Source: Pseudomonadota bacterium
Lineage (GTDB): Bacteria; Pseudomonadota; Gammaproteobacteria; Burkholderiales; Rhodocyclaceae
Assembly: GCA_018241685.1 (NCBI GenBank)
Contig: JAFEDJ010000038.1
Location: 44,668-108,667 of the forward strand
Length of the DNA stretch: 64,000 bases
Direction of reading: 5' to 3'
A program made the translations under genes and the position numbers. Below, in pieces: positions 17,321 to 25,917 of this stretch (position 1 is the first letter of the stretch; each line of letters begins with the position of its first letter). The notes below the pieces were generated by a model that searched no databases, had not been told where the DNA came from, and saw nothing but the letters and a program-made list of their open reading frames with translations.

Positions 17321-17674
17321 ATGAAAAGACGGCAACCGCTTCCCGAAGCCATCGGCCTGCCCGACCGTCTGCTCGCGGCGGTCCTCGCGCCTCTGTTCTT
17401 CAATGTTTCCGTTCTTGTTGTGATGCTCGTCATCTTCCGGCATAGCCCCAGTCTGCCAAGACTCCTGCTCAGCGGAGCGGACATTCCGGCAAGCCTGTTC
17501 GTCCTGATCCTGGCGCCGGCCCTGACGGGCTTCCTCGCCGGGACGGACAGGATGGTCAAGCTGCTGGGGCACTGCTTCTACACGCATCTCGAGAGCGGGC
17601 AGAACATCATTGCCACCCTCTTCATCTGGCTGGTGTTGCTCGGGTCGGCCTACGTCGTGTCGCACCTGTATTAA
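17321..17674 (+). CDS. Small integral membrane protein, unknown function
   Basis: A 117-residue protein with three hydrophobic segments (about residues 18-40, 57-73 and 92-115), so most likely a three-helix inner-membrane protein. No family motif is recognisable. It is closely followed (36 bases) by the YdjM-like gene and may be co-transcribed with it. The ATG at 17321 is the only good start; ribosome site GAG-like sequence is weak. Confidence 0.6.
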   Translation: MKRRQPLPEAIGLPDRLLAAVLAPLFFNVSVLVVMLVIFRHSPSLPRLLLSGADIPASLFVLILAPALTGFLAGTDRMVKLLGHCFYTHLESGQNIIATLFIWLVLLGSAYVVSHLY

Positions 17675-17710
17675 CTTCCCAAGCCGCACTCATCCCCTGC
17701 ACCAGACACC

Positions 17711-18262
17711 ATGCCGACCATCATTTCCCACGCCGCCGTTCCCCTCGCCATCGGCATCGGGCTCGGTCGCGGCAGGATTCCTTCCCGGCTCCTGCTGGCC
17801 GGTGTAGTCGCTGCAATAGCCCCCGACCTGGACGTCGTCGCCTTCAAACTCGGCATCGCGTATGCCGAAGCATTCGGGCATCGCGGTGCAAGCCATTCCT
17901 TGCTGTTCGCGCTGCTTCTGGCGGCCGGCGCCTCAGCCGCTGCACCGCTGCTGCGCACATCGGGACGCACATCCTTCTTTTTCATACTGGCGGCTGCAAT
18001 ATCGCATCCGCTGCTGGACATGCTCACCAACGGTGGCCTCGGCGTGGCGCTGTTCTGGCCGGTTTCGGATGTTCGATACTTCGCGCCGTGGCAGGTCATC
18101 GAGGTCTCGCCCCTGTCCTGGCGGCGGGTGTTCAGTGCTCAAGGACTGGCGGTCATGCGCTCGGAGCTCGCCTGGGTGTGGGCGCCATGTGCGGTGGCGG
18201 CAGCGATCGGTGTGCTGATCCGTCGTGACATTCCGTCTGCCGGTCGGGGAAATCGCGCCTGA
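17711..18262 (+). CDS. YdjM/LexA-regulated-type membrane metal-dependent hydrolase
   Basis: A 183-residue protein of the YdjM family (inner-membrane, metal-dependent hydrolase-like). The key motifs are present: THISHAAVP-like start (PTIISHAAVP), PDLDVVAF with the paired Asp, HRGASHS around residue 57, and SHPLLDMLTNGG around residue 97. His and Asp in these motifs would bind metal. At least three hydrophobic helices are visible. Family members process or remodel unidentified lipids or phosphates. It ends about 40 bases before a bidirectional terminator. Confidence 0.8.
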   Translation: MPTIISHAAVPLAIGIGLGRGRIPSRLLLAGVVAAIAPDLDVVAFKLGIAYAEAFGHRGASHSLLFALLLAAGASAAAPLLRTSGRTSFFFILAAAISHPLLDMLTNGGLGVALFWPVSDVRYFAPWQVIEVSPLSWRRVFSAQGLAVMRSELAWVWAPCAVAAAIGVLIRRDIPSAGRGNRA

Positions 18263-18305
18263 ACGGTAGTCGGTACGCTTGAGATCCGGGAGCGGAGCAC
18301 CAAAT

Positions 18306-18345
18306 AAAAAACGGCACGGAGCCCCCAAGCACCCGTGCCGTTTTT
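18306..18345. terminator. Bidirectional rho-independent terminator
   Basis: A 9-bp GC-rich stem (ACGGCACGG with CCGTGCCGT) with a 13-base loop, flanked by A-run on the left and T-run on the right. It can end transcription from both the YdjM-like gene (plus) and the PQQ dehydrogenase gene (minus), whose stop lies at 18388. Confidence 0.9.
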
Positions 18346-18387
18346 CCATCCGCGGCACTGCTTGCGCAGTGCCATGGACTTCGACAA

Positions 18388-20154
18388 TTACTTGCCGTTG
18401 TGCAGCTTGAAGACCCACACGGAACCACCCTGCTCGAGGAAGTTCACGCGACGGGCCACGTCGCCGCCCCACAGGGGAACCGCACCGCCCCAGCCGGAGA
18501 CGACGGCCACGTACTGCTCGCCGCCTTCTTCCCAGGTGATCGGGGGGGCCACCACGCCGGAGCCGGTCTGGAAGGACCAGACTTCCTTACCGGTCTTGGC
18601 GTCCAGCGCCTTCAGGTAGCCTTCCGGCGTACCGTAGAAGCTCAGGTTGCCGGCGGTGGTCAGCACGCCGCCCCACAGCGGAGCGAAGTTCTTGTTCTCC
18701 CACACGATCTTGCCGGCGACCGGATCGACAGCGCGCAGCGCGCCGATGTAGTCGTCATGCAGGGCCTTGATGGTGAAGCCCGCGCCCAGGTAGGCCGCGC
18801 CACGCTTGTAGGAGACGGGCTCGTTCCAGATGTCCATGCCCCACTCGTTGGCCGGCACGTAGAACAGGCCGGTCTTCGGGTTGTAGGCCATCTGCATCTG
18901 GTTCTTGCCGCCCAGGAAGGACGGGGCCGCGAACACGGTCTTGCCCTTCTTGCCGTCTTCGCCGGCGGCCGGGTTGCCCGGACGGTTGTCGTCGTTGTAG
19001 ATCGGACGGCCGGTGTTCAGGTCGATGCCCTTGGCCCAGGTGATGTCCTTGACGAACGGGAAGGCGTTGATCAGCTTGCCGTTGGTACGGTCGATGACGA
19101 AGAAGAAGCCGTTACGGTCGGCCTTGCCGCCCGCCTTGATGATCTTGCCGGTCTTCGGATCCTTGTAGTCGAAGGACACGAATTCGTTCACGCCGTCGAA
19201 GTCCCAGCCGTCATGCGGGGTGGTCTGGTAGTGCCAGACGATCTTGCCGGTATCCGGGTTGATGGCCACGGTGGCGGACGAGAACAGGTTGTCGCCGGGG
19301 CGCAGGTGGCTGTTCCACGGGGACGGGTTGCCGGTGCCCACGAAGATCAGGTTGGTTTCGGGGTCGTAGGTGGCACCGTTCCAGGTGGCGGCGCCGCCGG
19401 TCTTCCACAGGTCGCCGGTCCAGGTGGCGTTGAGGGTGCCGGAGATACCGTTGTCGGTCTTCTCGCCGTTCACCCACTTATAACCCATGTGGCCTTCGAC
19501 GGTCGGGCGGATCCAGATCAGCTTGCCGGTCTTGGCATCACGGGCTTCCAGACGGCCTTCGACGCCGAATTCACCACCGGACACGCCGGTCACGACCATG
19601 CCCTTGACGATCAGCGGCGCGGCAGAAGCGGAGTAGCCAGCGGCGTAGTCGTCGATCTTCTCCTTCCAGACGACCTTGCCGGTGTCCTTGTTCAGGGCCA
19701 CGAGCTGGGCGTCGAGGGTCGCGAAGATGACCAGGTTGTCGTACAGCGCGGCGCCGCGGTTGATCACGTCACAGCAGGGCATGATGCCTTCGGGCAGACG
19801 GTGCTCGTACTTCCACAGCTTCTTGCCGGTCTTGGCGTCCAGCGCAAAGATACGGCTGTAGGAAGCGGTCACGTACATCTTGCCGTCGAAGACGAGGGGC
19901 TGGGATTCCTGGCCGCGCTGCTTCTCACCACCAAAGGAGAAGGACCAAACGGGCACCAGGTTCTTGACGGTCTTGGTGTTGATCTTGTCCAGGGTGCTGT
20001 AGCGCTGGCCTTGCTGACCGAGGCCGAAGTGGACGACGTCGCCGGTGGTCTTGGCATCGTTGGAGATGTCAGCATCGGTGACTTCCTTGGCCTGGACGGA
20101 ACCTGCAACCATCAGTGCTGCCGCGATGAGGGACAGCGCAAACGGTTTTTTCAT
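18388..20154 (-). CDS. PQQ-dependent alcohol dehydrogenase, lanthanide type
   Basis: A 588-residue periplasmic quinoprotein that oxidises alcohols and passes electrons to a cytochrome. It has a Sec signal peptide (cut near QA|KEV, residue 22), tryptophan-docking repeats throughout (for example ALDAKTGKKLW, ALNKDTGKVVW, ALDAKTGKEVWSFQTGSG), and the vicinal disulfide Cys127-Cys128. Likely metal ligands are Glu195 and Asn276, with catalytic Asp318 in PHDGWDFDGVNE. Asp320, two residues on, is the extra acidic residue that marks lanthanide-dependent enzymes (XoxF, PedH/ExaF); calcium enzymes have Ala, Ser or Thr there. Substrate preference (methanol, ethanol or other) is not decided by this. Start set by GGAG upstream and by the signal peptide; the longer frame is spurious. 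A sigma-54 promoter lies about 107 bases upstream. Confidence 0.93.
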   Translation of the reverse strand: MKKPFALSLIAAALMVAGSVQAKEVTDADISNDAKTTGDVVHFGLGQQGQRYSTLDKINTKTVKNLVPVWSFSFGGEKQRGQESQPLVFDGKMYVTASYSRIFALDAKTGKKLWKYEHRLPEGIMPCCDVINRGAALYDNLVIFATLDAQLVALNKDTGKVVWKEKIDDYAAGYSASAAPLIVKGMVVTGVSGGEFGVEGRLEARDAKTGKLIWIRPTVEGHMGYKWVNGEKTDNGISGTLNATWTGDLWKTGGAATWNGATYDPETNLIFVGTGNPSPWNSHLRPGDNLFSSATVAINPDTGKIVWHYQTTPHDGWDFDGVNEFVSFDYKDPKTGKIIKAGGKADRNGFFFVIDRTNGKLINAFPFVKDITWAKGIDLNTGRPIYNDDNRPGNPAAGEDGKKGKTVFAAPSFLGGKNQMQMAYNPKTGLFYVPANEWGMDIWNEPVSYKRGAAYLGAGFTIKALHDDYIGALRAVDPVAGKIVWENKNFAPLWGGVLTTAGNLSFYGTPEGYLKALDAKTGKEVWSFQTGSGVVAPPITWEEGGEQYVAVVSGWGGAVPLWGGDVARRVNFLEQGGSVWVFKLHNGK

Positions 20155-20260
20155 TGTTTTGCTCCTTTGGATCATTGAGTGTCTCCTTTGAGAAGGTGCT
20201 GAAGCACGATCCGGGACGGCCACCTCCCGGCCCAACCGAAACGTGCTGCAGGGGTGAAAC

Positions 20261-20276
20261 CGCAAGAGCTGTGCCA
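20261..20276 (-). promoter_or_regulatory. Sigma-54 promoter of the PQQ dehydrogenase
   Basis: Read on the minus strand the element is TGGCACAGCTCTTGCG, with GG and GC 10 bases apart. It is identical over 15 bases to the promoter at 20617 that faces the other way, so the two were probably copied from one another or are under identical constraint. The start codon is 107 bases downstream. Confidence 0.85.
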
Positions 20277-20368
20277 TCCATCCCCGCGGTGTGCGCCGTT
20301 TTTTGTGGCCGGGAAAAATTCCCGATACAAAACGGGTAGTTGGCGCCAGGGAAAACCCACCGTCAAAA

Positions 20369-20384
20369 CGCGACACCTGTCGCG
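20369..20384. promoter_or_regulatory. Perfect palindrome, likely enhancer-binding-protein site
   Basis: CGCGACACCTGTCGCG is a perfect inverted repeat with a 2-base centre. It lies about 93 bases from the minus-strand promoter and 233 from the plus-strand promoter, distances at which sigma-54 activators act. I infer a binding site for a Fis-type enhancer-binding protein. No such activator is encoded in the neighbourhood. Confidence 0.55.
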
Positions 20385-20616
20385 CTGTCTCAGCCCACCG
20401 ATACATTTGCTTCATTCCACACCAAGTGCTCCAAGTTGGAACAACCCGAAGCAGAACATGCTGCAGCGCATGAAAAGCAGCCCCGATTCACGCTGGCGCA
20501 CACGGAAATCGGACCACTCACCCACCGGGGTCATGCAGCCGGCCTGAAACGGAGCAGATCATCCCCACGGAATGAGGATAGGAGGCCGAGCGCCCGCGCG
20601 AAACCCCGGATTTTGC

Positions 20617-20632
20617 TGGCACAGCTCTTGCA
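20617..20632 (+). promoter_or_regulatory. Sigma-54 promoter of the SoxYZ-like operon
   Basis: TGGCACAGCTCTTGCA matches the sigma-54 consensus fully (GG at 20618-20619, GC at 20630-20631, 10 bases between). It is about 60 bases upstream of the start of the SoxYZ-like gene and mirrors the divergent promoter at 20261-20276. Confidence 0.88.
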
Positions 20633-20692
20633 GCCATCTCCTTACATATAGAGCGAGCCGACCCCAGTCAGGCCGCCGACAAGGAGACAGAC

Positions 20693-21484
20693 TTGAGAAT
20701 GCATCGCATACATGGCGCAGCCGCCCTTCTAGTGCTCGCCTGTAGCCTCACCCTTGGCACTGCCTACGCCGCTGGCGACCGGCAAACCGATCCCCTCGAC
20801 TCGCCGCGCTGGGGCGACATGCGCAAGGAATTCTTCCCGGCCAAGGCGCGGGTGGTCTTCGATCAGCGCGTCAAGGTCAGCGCGCCGCTGACCGCCGAGA
20901 ACGCCCTCAACGTGCCGGTCAGCGTCGATGCCGGCGCCCTGCCCGACGCCACCGAGGTGCTGGTCTTCGCCGACTTCAATCCGATCACCCGCATCGTCCG
21001 CTTCCGTCCGGAAGGCGCACACCCGGGCCTCGGCTTCCGCATCAAGCTGCAGCAGTCCACGCCGGTCCGCGCCGCGGTCAAGACCCGTGACGGCGTGTGG
21101 CACGTGGGTGGCACCTGGGTGAACACCACCGGCGGCGGCTGCACCCTGCCCTCCGCGGGCAGTGGTTCGCCGGAATGGCAGAAGCGCCTCGGTGAAGTCA
21201 GCAGCCGCGTGTGGGACCGCAAGGAAGGCGGCGAACGGATCCGCCTGCGCATCATCCACCCGGAAGACACCGGCCTTGCCGCCGGCGTGCCGGCCTTCTA
21301 CATCCAGGAATTGAAGCTCACCGACGAACAGGGCGCGCCGCTGCTGCAGATCGAGGGCTTCGAGCCGCTGGCCGAGAACCCGGTGTTCTCGGTGGACATC
21401 CCCGCCGCCCGGACCGCCGCCGGCTACCGGGTCAGCGGCCGCGACAACAACGGTAACGCCATCTCGGCCGTGATCGAAAAATGA
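20693..21484 (+). CDS. Quinoprotein-associated SoxYZ-like carrier protein
   Basis: A 263-residue exported protein with a signal peptide (about residues 1-26, ending AYAAG). The N-terminal half resembles SoxY and the C-terminal half SoxZ. The carrier-type segment is present in the middle: VNTTGGGCTLPSAG, where Cys in GGCT would bear the swinging thiol. This fused form is known next to PQQ dehydrogenases, where its cargo is unknown. The start is TTG at 20693, 6 bases after AAGGAG; the ATG at 20699 has less suitable spacing but would change the protein by only two residues. The stop overlaps the next start (ATGA). Confidence 0.88.
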   Translation: MRMHRIHGAAALLVLACSLTLGTAYAAGDRQTDPLDSPRWGDMRKEFFPAKARVVFDQRVKVSAPLTAENALNVPVSVDAGALPDATEVLVFADFNPITRIVRFRPEGAHPGLGFRIKLQQSTPVRAAVKTRDGVWHVGGTWVNTTGGGCTLPSAGSGSPEWQKRLGEVSSRVWDRKEGGERIRLRIIHPEDTGLAAGVPAFYIQELKLTDEQGAPLLQIEGFEPLAENPVFSVDIPAARTAAGYRVSGRDNNGNAISAVIEK

Positions 21485-22440
21485 GCATCCTGAGCCGCGC
21501 CTCCCGTTCCGCCATCGCCCTGTTCACCCTCGGCTGGGCCCTGCTGCTCGCCGCCGCCGACATGGACTACGGCCTGCAGCCGGTGTCCATCGCCGACGGC
21601 ACCTGGGTCCTGGTCGGGCGTAGCGAGGACTTCAGCACCGCCAACGGCGGCAACATCGTCAACACCGGCTTCATCGTCACGCCGGCCGGCGTGCTGGTCA
21701 TCGACAGCGGCCCGTCGCGGGCCTACGGCGAGCAGCTCAAGCGCGCCATCGCCCGCATCACCGACAAACCGGTGACGATGGTGGTCAATACCCACCACCA
21801 CCCGGACCACTTCCTCGGCAACCAGGCCTTCGCGCCGGACACCCTGGCTGCACTGCCCGGCACCATCAGCGGCATCCACGCGGAAGGCGGTACGTTCAAC
21901 GAGAACATGTACCGCCTTGCCGGCGACTGGATGGCCGGCACCGAACCGCTCGCCCCGGCCAAGCAACTGACGGCCGGCCCTCTGGAATTGGGCGGCCACC
22001 ACCTCGAACTGATCGCCCTCGACGGCCACACCGGCGCCGACCTGGCAATCTTCGACCGGAGCACTGGCGTGCTCTTCGCTGGCGACCTGGTCTTCAACGA
22101 CCGCGCACCCACCACGCCCCACGCCAACCTGGCGGCCTGGCAGAAGGCTCTCGATCGCCTCGAAAGCCTCGGCTTCAAGCAGATCGTCCCCGGCCACGGC
22201 CCGGTGGCCCAAGGCACGGCACCGATTCGCCAGACCCGCGCCTGGCTCGGCTGGCTGGACGGCAATCTGCGCCAGGCCGCCGAGGACGGCCTCGACATGA
22301 CCGAAGTGCTGGCCATCCCGCTCCCGGCTGAATTCCGTCGTCTGGCGGTGGTCGAAGCCGAGTACCGCCGCTCCGTGGGCCAGCTCTACCCCGCCTACGA
22401 GCAGCATGCACTGGCCCATCCCGGGAGAAACGCCCGATGA
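21481..22440 (+). CDS. Quinoprotein relay zinc metallohydrolase (MBL fold)
   Basis: A 319-residue exported metallo-beta-lactamase-fold hydrolase. A hydrophobic N terminus (residues about 11-27) acts as signal. The zinc-binding motif HHHPDH is at about residues 102-107, and further ligands are expected in GHTGADL and GDLVFNDRAP and the late PGHGPVA. Family members are found next to SoxYZ-like carriers and PQQ dehydrogenases and probably release or load something on the carrier thiol. It overlaps its neighbours on both sides by 4 bases, so the operon is translationally coupled. Confidence 0.86.
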   Translation: MSILSRASRSAIALFTLGWALLLAAADMDYGLQPVSIADGTWVLVGRSEDFSTANGGNIVNTGFIVTPAGVLVIDSGPSRAYGEQLKRAIARITDKPVTMVVNTHHHPDHFLGNQAFAPDTLAALPGTISGIHAEGGTFNENMYRLAGDWMAGTEPLAPAKQLTAGPLELGGHHLELIALDGHTGADLAIFDRSTGVLFAGDLVFNDRAPTTPHANLAAWQKALDRLESLGFKQIVPGHGPVAQGTAPIRQTRAWLGWLDGNLRQAAEDGLDMTEVLAIPLPAEFRRLAVVEAEYRRSVGQLYPAYEQHALAHPGRNAR

Positions 22441-23249
22441 GCACGCTGCCCTTGTTGCCCGAAACCTCGTGGCCACGCCCCGCAGCACTGCCACGCCCGC
22501 TCAAGCTGGCCATCGGCCTGTCGATCGGCCTGCACTTGGTGCTCCTCGCCCAGCGCGGCTGGACGCCGGAACAGACCGCCGCCCTGCCGCACCCGCTGCA
22601 GGTGATCCTGCGCGCGCCGCAGCCCGCCCCGGAAGCCCCTCCACCGCCGCGCCCCGCCGTGGTCGTGCCAGTCGAAGTGCCGCCCGCTCATCGGGCGCCC
22701 CCGCCGGTCACCGTCCAGGCGCCCAAGCCAACACCGATCCTGACCCGCCCTGCGCGCCCCGACACCCCGCCTGCACCGGTGGTCCGCACAACGGAGCCCG
22801 TCGCCCAGGCCAGCATGCCGGCACCGGCTGCGCCTCCTGTCGTCGCCGAGAGCACGCCGCGCACGCCCGCGCCGGCCACCTCGCCAGCCCCCGTCGTCGC
22901 CCGCGTGGACACCGCACCCGCACTTGCCGTCGACGAGCCGCCCGACCCGGCGCTCCTCGAGCGCTACGGGCGCAGCCTGTCGTCCCTGTTCGCCCGCCAC
23001 CAGCAGTACCCGCGCCTGGCCGCCATGCGCGGCTGGGAAGGTGAAGTCCAGGTGCGCATCACCATCGCCCGCAAGGGCAACATCGTCGCCACCCAGGTGG
23101 TGCGCTCCAGCGGCTTCGAGGTGCTCGACCAGAACGCCGTGCAGCTGGTCACCACCGCCGGCGCGCTGCCGCGCCCGCCGGAAGCGCTGCAGAACAAGGA
23201 GATCCAGATCGTCGTTCCGGTCCTGTTCAAGCTGGACAAGCCCACATGA
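22437..23249 (+). CDS. TonB-family energy-transducing protein
   Basis: A 270-residue protein with an N-terminal membrane helix (about residues 22-38), a long Pro/Ala-rich periplasmic linker (about 55-165), and a C-terminal TonB domain (YPRLAAMRGWEGEVQVRITI; VVRSSGFEVLDQNAVQLV). It would transmit proton-motive force to an outer-membrane receptor. No ExbB, ExbD or receptor gene is adjacent. Being locked between the quinoprotein hydrolase and a sensor kinase by 4-base overlaps, it may serve uptake of a metal or cofactor needed by the dehydrogenase. Confidence 0.88.
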   Translation: MSTLPLLPETSWPRPAALPRPLKLAIGLSIGLHLVLLAQRGWTPEQTAALPHPLQVILRAPQPAPEAPPPPRPAVVVPVEVPPAHRAPPPVTVQAPKPTPILTRPARPDTPPAPVVRTTEPVAQASMPAPAAPPVVAESTPRTPAPATSPAPVVARVDTAPALAVDEPPDPALLERYGRSLSSLFARHQQYPRLAAMRGWEGEVQVRITIARKGNIVATQVVRSSGFEVLDQNAVQLVTTAGALPRPPEALQNKEIQIVVPVLFKLDKPT

Positions 23250-24700
23250 CCGCACCTGCCTGCGCCCTGGCGTCCGAAGGGACCACCGACGTGACGCCCG
23301 CCAGCCCGCCCCGCCGACTGTCCCTGCGCCTGCGCGTCAGCCTGGTGCTCACCGCGCTGGCCGCCGCCTTCGTGCTGACTGGCGCCGCGCTGTGGATCCG
23401 TGATGCCCGCGTCGCCATCGCCGAAGAGATCACCGCCGCCAACCGGGTCGCCAGCCAGTGGCTGACGGTCTCCGCCCAGGGTACCGCCGCTGGCGACCCG
23501 GCGTGGACCGAGGCCCGCCTGATCGCCCACCTCAACGCGGTCGGGCGCATCCGCGCCCACCAGCTGGAGGTTCGCAACGCCGGCGGCAAGCTGCTGTACC
23601 AGTCGCCCCCGTCCGCCTACAAGGCCGGCCGCGATGCGCCGGGCTGGTTCTTCGACTGGCTGAAGCCGGAACTGCCGTCCCTCAAGCTGCAGGCCGGCAC
23701 GCTGACGCTGAGCCTGCAGCCGGACGCCTCCCGCGCCGTGCTCGACCTGTGGGACGACCTCACCGCCGCCGCCACCCGCGCGCTGCTGGCACTGGCTGGC
23801 CTGTTCCTCGGCTGCTGGTTCGCCATCGACCGCGCCCTCAAGCCCCTCGGCACCGTGATGGCGGCCCTCGACCGGGCCGGCGAAGGCAACTTCGACACGC
23901 GCCTGCCGGTGGACGGCCCCATCGAGCTGGCCCACCTGGCCGAGGCCTTCAACTCCATGGCCTTGCGCCTGGAGCGGGCGGTGGCCGAGAACGTGCGCCT
24001 GAACCACGAGCAGGCCCTGGCGCGAACCGTCACCGAAAGACTGGAGGCCGATCGCAAGGCCATCGCCCGTGAGCTCCACGACGAACTCGGCCAGAGCATC
24101 ACCGCGGTGGCCGCGCTGGCGGGCGCCATCGTCCAGCGCAGCGACAACACGCCGGCCATCCGCCAGAGCGCCGAGGTGATCCGCGACGTCACCTCGCGCA
24201 TGCAGGGCGACGTGCGCGCGCTGCTCACCCGCCTGCGCCCGCCACGCAGCGGCCCCCAGGAAACCCTCGACGACGCGGTGCGCAGCTACCTCGCAGCCTG
24301 GAGCCAGCGCCACACCGACGTCGAACTCAACACCGAACTGTTCGCCGGCCCCAGCCCGTTGCCGGACGACGTGACGCTGACCGCGCTACGGATCGTTCAG
24401 GAATCGTGCACCAACGTCGTCCGCCACGCCCAGGCCAGCAAAACCCGCATCCGCCTGTTGCGGGAGGGCGACGCGCTGACCGTCGAGGTCAGCGACAACG
24501 GGCGCGGCATCATGCCGGCCTCCGGCCAGGCCGGCTTCGGCCTCGCCGGCATGCGCGAACGTGTCGCCGAACTCGGCGGCAGCCTCGACATCTCCTGCCC
24601 GCCCGCAGGCGGCACGCGCATCCGCGCCCGTCTGCCGATCGGCCTGGCGACAGACCGGACCGACGACGTCCTACCCAGCACGGAGCCCGACGCATCATGA
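23246..24700 (+). CDS. Sensor histidine kinase (NarL-type system)
   Basis: A 484-residue membrane kinase. Two membrane helices (about residues 32-52 and 174-195) enclose a periplasmic sensor domain, followed by HAMP (LDRAGEGNFDTRLPV). The HisKA_3 phosphoacceptor is in AIARELHDELGQSITA (His near residue 276). The ATPase domain includes VVRHAQASKTRIR and VSDNGRG, with GFGLAGMRERVAELGG near the end. This architecture pairs with LuxR-type regulators, and such a regulator is encoded next with a 4-base overlap. The signal is unknown; context suggests an alcohol, redox or metal cue linked to the quinoprotein. Confidence 0.9.
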   Translation: MTAPACALASEGTTDVTPASPPRRLSLRLRVSLVLTALAAAFVLTGAALWIRDARVAIAEEITAANRVASQWLTVSAQGTAAGDPAWTEARLIAHLNAVGRIRAHQLEVRNAGGKLLYQSPPSAYKAGRDAPGWFFDWLKPELPSLKLQAGTLTLSLQPDASRAVLDLWDDLTAAATRALLALAGLFLGCWFAIDRALKPLGTVMAALDRAGEGNFDTRLPVDGPIELAHLAEAFNSMALRLERAVAENVRLNHEQALARTVTERLEADRKAIARELHDELGQSITAVAALAGAIVQRSDNTPAIRQSAEVIRDVTSRMQGDVRALLTRLRPPRSGPQETLDDAVRSYLAAWSQRHTDVELNTELFAGPSPLPDDVTLTALRIVQESCTNVVRHAQASKTRIRLLREGDALTVEVSDNGRGIMPASGQAGFGLAGMRERVAELGGSLDISCPPAGGTRIRARLPIGLATDRTDDVLPSTEPDAS

Positions 24701-25338
24701 ACACCAATCTGGATCGCCTCCGCATCATCCTCGCCGACGACCACGCCATCGTACGCATGGGCTTCCGCCTGCTCCTCGAAGGCGCCGGCGCCCAGGTCAT
24801 CGCCGAAGCCGACAGCGGCGAGGCCGCCCAGCAGCTGATGGCGAGCGAGGATCCGGACGTGCTGGTGATGGATCTGTCGATGCCCGGCTGCGGCGGCCTC
24901 GCCGCCTTGGAGCGGATCATGGCCAAGAAGCCCCGGGCCCGGGTGCTGATCGCCTCCGCCCACGCCGACGCGATCACCGCCGAGCGGGCCCTCAAGCTCG
25001 GCGCCGCCGGCTACCTGTGCAAGCGCAGCCCCCCGGAAGAGCTGTTGCAGGCGGTCGGGCAGATCTCCGCCGGCCAGCGCTACATCGACCCGGAAATCGC
25101 CAGCGCGCTGCGCCGCGCCGATCGCCCCGAACACCCGGCCGAAGCCCTCACTGACAAGGAATTCAACGTATTCCTGCAGCTTGCCCAAGGCCGCTCGGTA
25201 GCCGAGGTCGCCAGCGACTTTCACCTCAGCCCCAACACCGTTGGGACCCACCTGTACCACATCAAGCAAAAGCTCGGCGTGCAGAACATGGCCGAACTGG
25301 CGATGGCCGCTGTGCGCTCCGGCCTGATCCAGGTGTAG
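24697..25338 (+). CDS. LuxR/NarL-family response regulator
   Basis: A 213-residue two-domain regulator. The receiver domain has the acidic pair DD near residue 14, the phosphorylation Asp in LVMDLSMPG (about 59) and the conserved Lys in YLCKRSPPEE (about 109). The C-terminal helix-turn-helix is of LuxR type (LTDKEFNVFLQLAQGRSVAEVASDF). It resembles regulators of PQQ-dependent ethanol oxidation (ErbR/ExaE class). The start at 24697 overlaps the kinase stop; a longer frame is an artefact. Confidence 0.9.
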   Translation: MNTNLDRLRIILADDHAIVRMGFRLLLEGAGAQVIAEADSGEAAQQLMASEDPDVLVMDLSMPGCGGLAALERIMAKKPRARVLIASAHADAITAERALKLGAAGYLCKRSPPEELLQAVGQISAGQRYIDPEIASALRRADRPEHPAEALTDKEFNVFLQLAQGRSVAEVASDFHLSPNTVGTHLYHIKQKLGVQNMAELAMAAVRSGLIQV

Positions 25339-25390
25339 GCCCTTCCCTATTCCTATTACTCTTCCTTTTCCCTCAACCAGCGAGACCTCC

Positions 25391-25909
25391 ATGACCTATC
25401 GCAGCAAGCTCCTCGTCGCCGCCCTTGCCGTTGCCGCCGCCGCGCCGGCCCTCGCCGCCCGCCCCGAACTGAAGGTGAAGGAACAGATCGACATCGCCGC
25501 GCCGCCGGCCAAGGTGTGGGAAGTGATCAGCAGCTTCGACAACCTGGGCTGGCACCCGGCCGTCGGCAGCACCAGCCTCGACAAGGGCAAGAACAATACC
25601 AAGGGCGCAGTGCGCACCGTCACCACCAAGGACGGCGCCAAGCTCGTCGAGGAACTGGTCGCCTACAAGGCCGCCGCCCACAGCTACACCTACCGCATCA
25701 TCGACTCCCCGCTGCCGGTCAGCGGCTACGTGTCCACCCTGACCATCAAGCCGGCCAAGGGCGGCAGCCACGTGGAATGGTCGTCCACTTTCCGCCGCAA
25801 GGACGAGAAGCCGGCCGAAGGCGCCGACGACGCCGGCGCGCGCAAGGCCGTGAGCGGTATCTACACCAGCGGCCTCGACGCCCTCAAGAAGCAGCTCGAA
25901 GCCCACTGA
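25391..25909 (+). CDS. Exported SRPBCC-fold protein
   Basis: A 172-residue protein with a classic signal peptide (cut after LAARP region, about residue 23) and a START/Bet v1-like SRPBCC domain (IDIAAPPAKVWEVISSFDNL; HVEWSSTFRRKDE). Such domains bind hydrophobic ligands; here it would be periplasmic. PQQ-dehydrogenase loci in other bacteria often include one. The ligand is unknown. Ribosome sequence GAGACC precedes the ATG, and the NosR-like gene starts 8 bases after the stop. Confidence 0.82.
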   Translation: MTYRSKLLVAALAVAAAAPALAARPELKVKEQIDIAAPPAKVWEVISSFDNLGWHPAVGSTSLDKGKNNTKGAVRTVTTKDGAKLVEELVAYKAAAHSYTYRIIDSPLPVSGYVSTLTIKPAKGGSHVEWSSTFRRKDEKPAEGADDAGARKAVSGIYTSGLDALKKQLEAH

Positions 25910-25917
25910 GCGCCGCC

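Larger units (their letters stand above)
20155..20692. other. Divergent control region of the quinoprotein module
   Basis: About 540 bases between the divergent dehydrogenase and SoxYZ-like genes. It holds two outward sigma-54 promoters (20261-20276 minus, 20617-20632 plus) and a central perfect palindrome (20369-20384). The 5' leader of the dehydrogenase is about 95 bases long. No small gene is supported here; open frames lack ribosome sites and family resemblance. Confidence 0.75.

Noticed and set aside
18400..20178. 592-codon plus-strand frame opposite the PQQ dehydrogenase
   Set aside because: Antisense shadow of a gene with full family motifs; the protein is Gly/Val/His-rich with no known domain.
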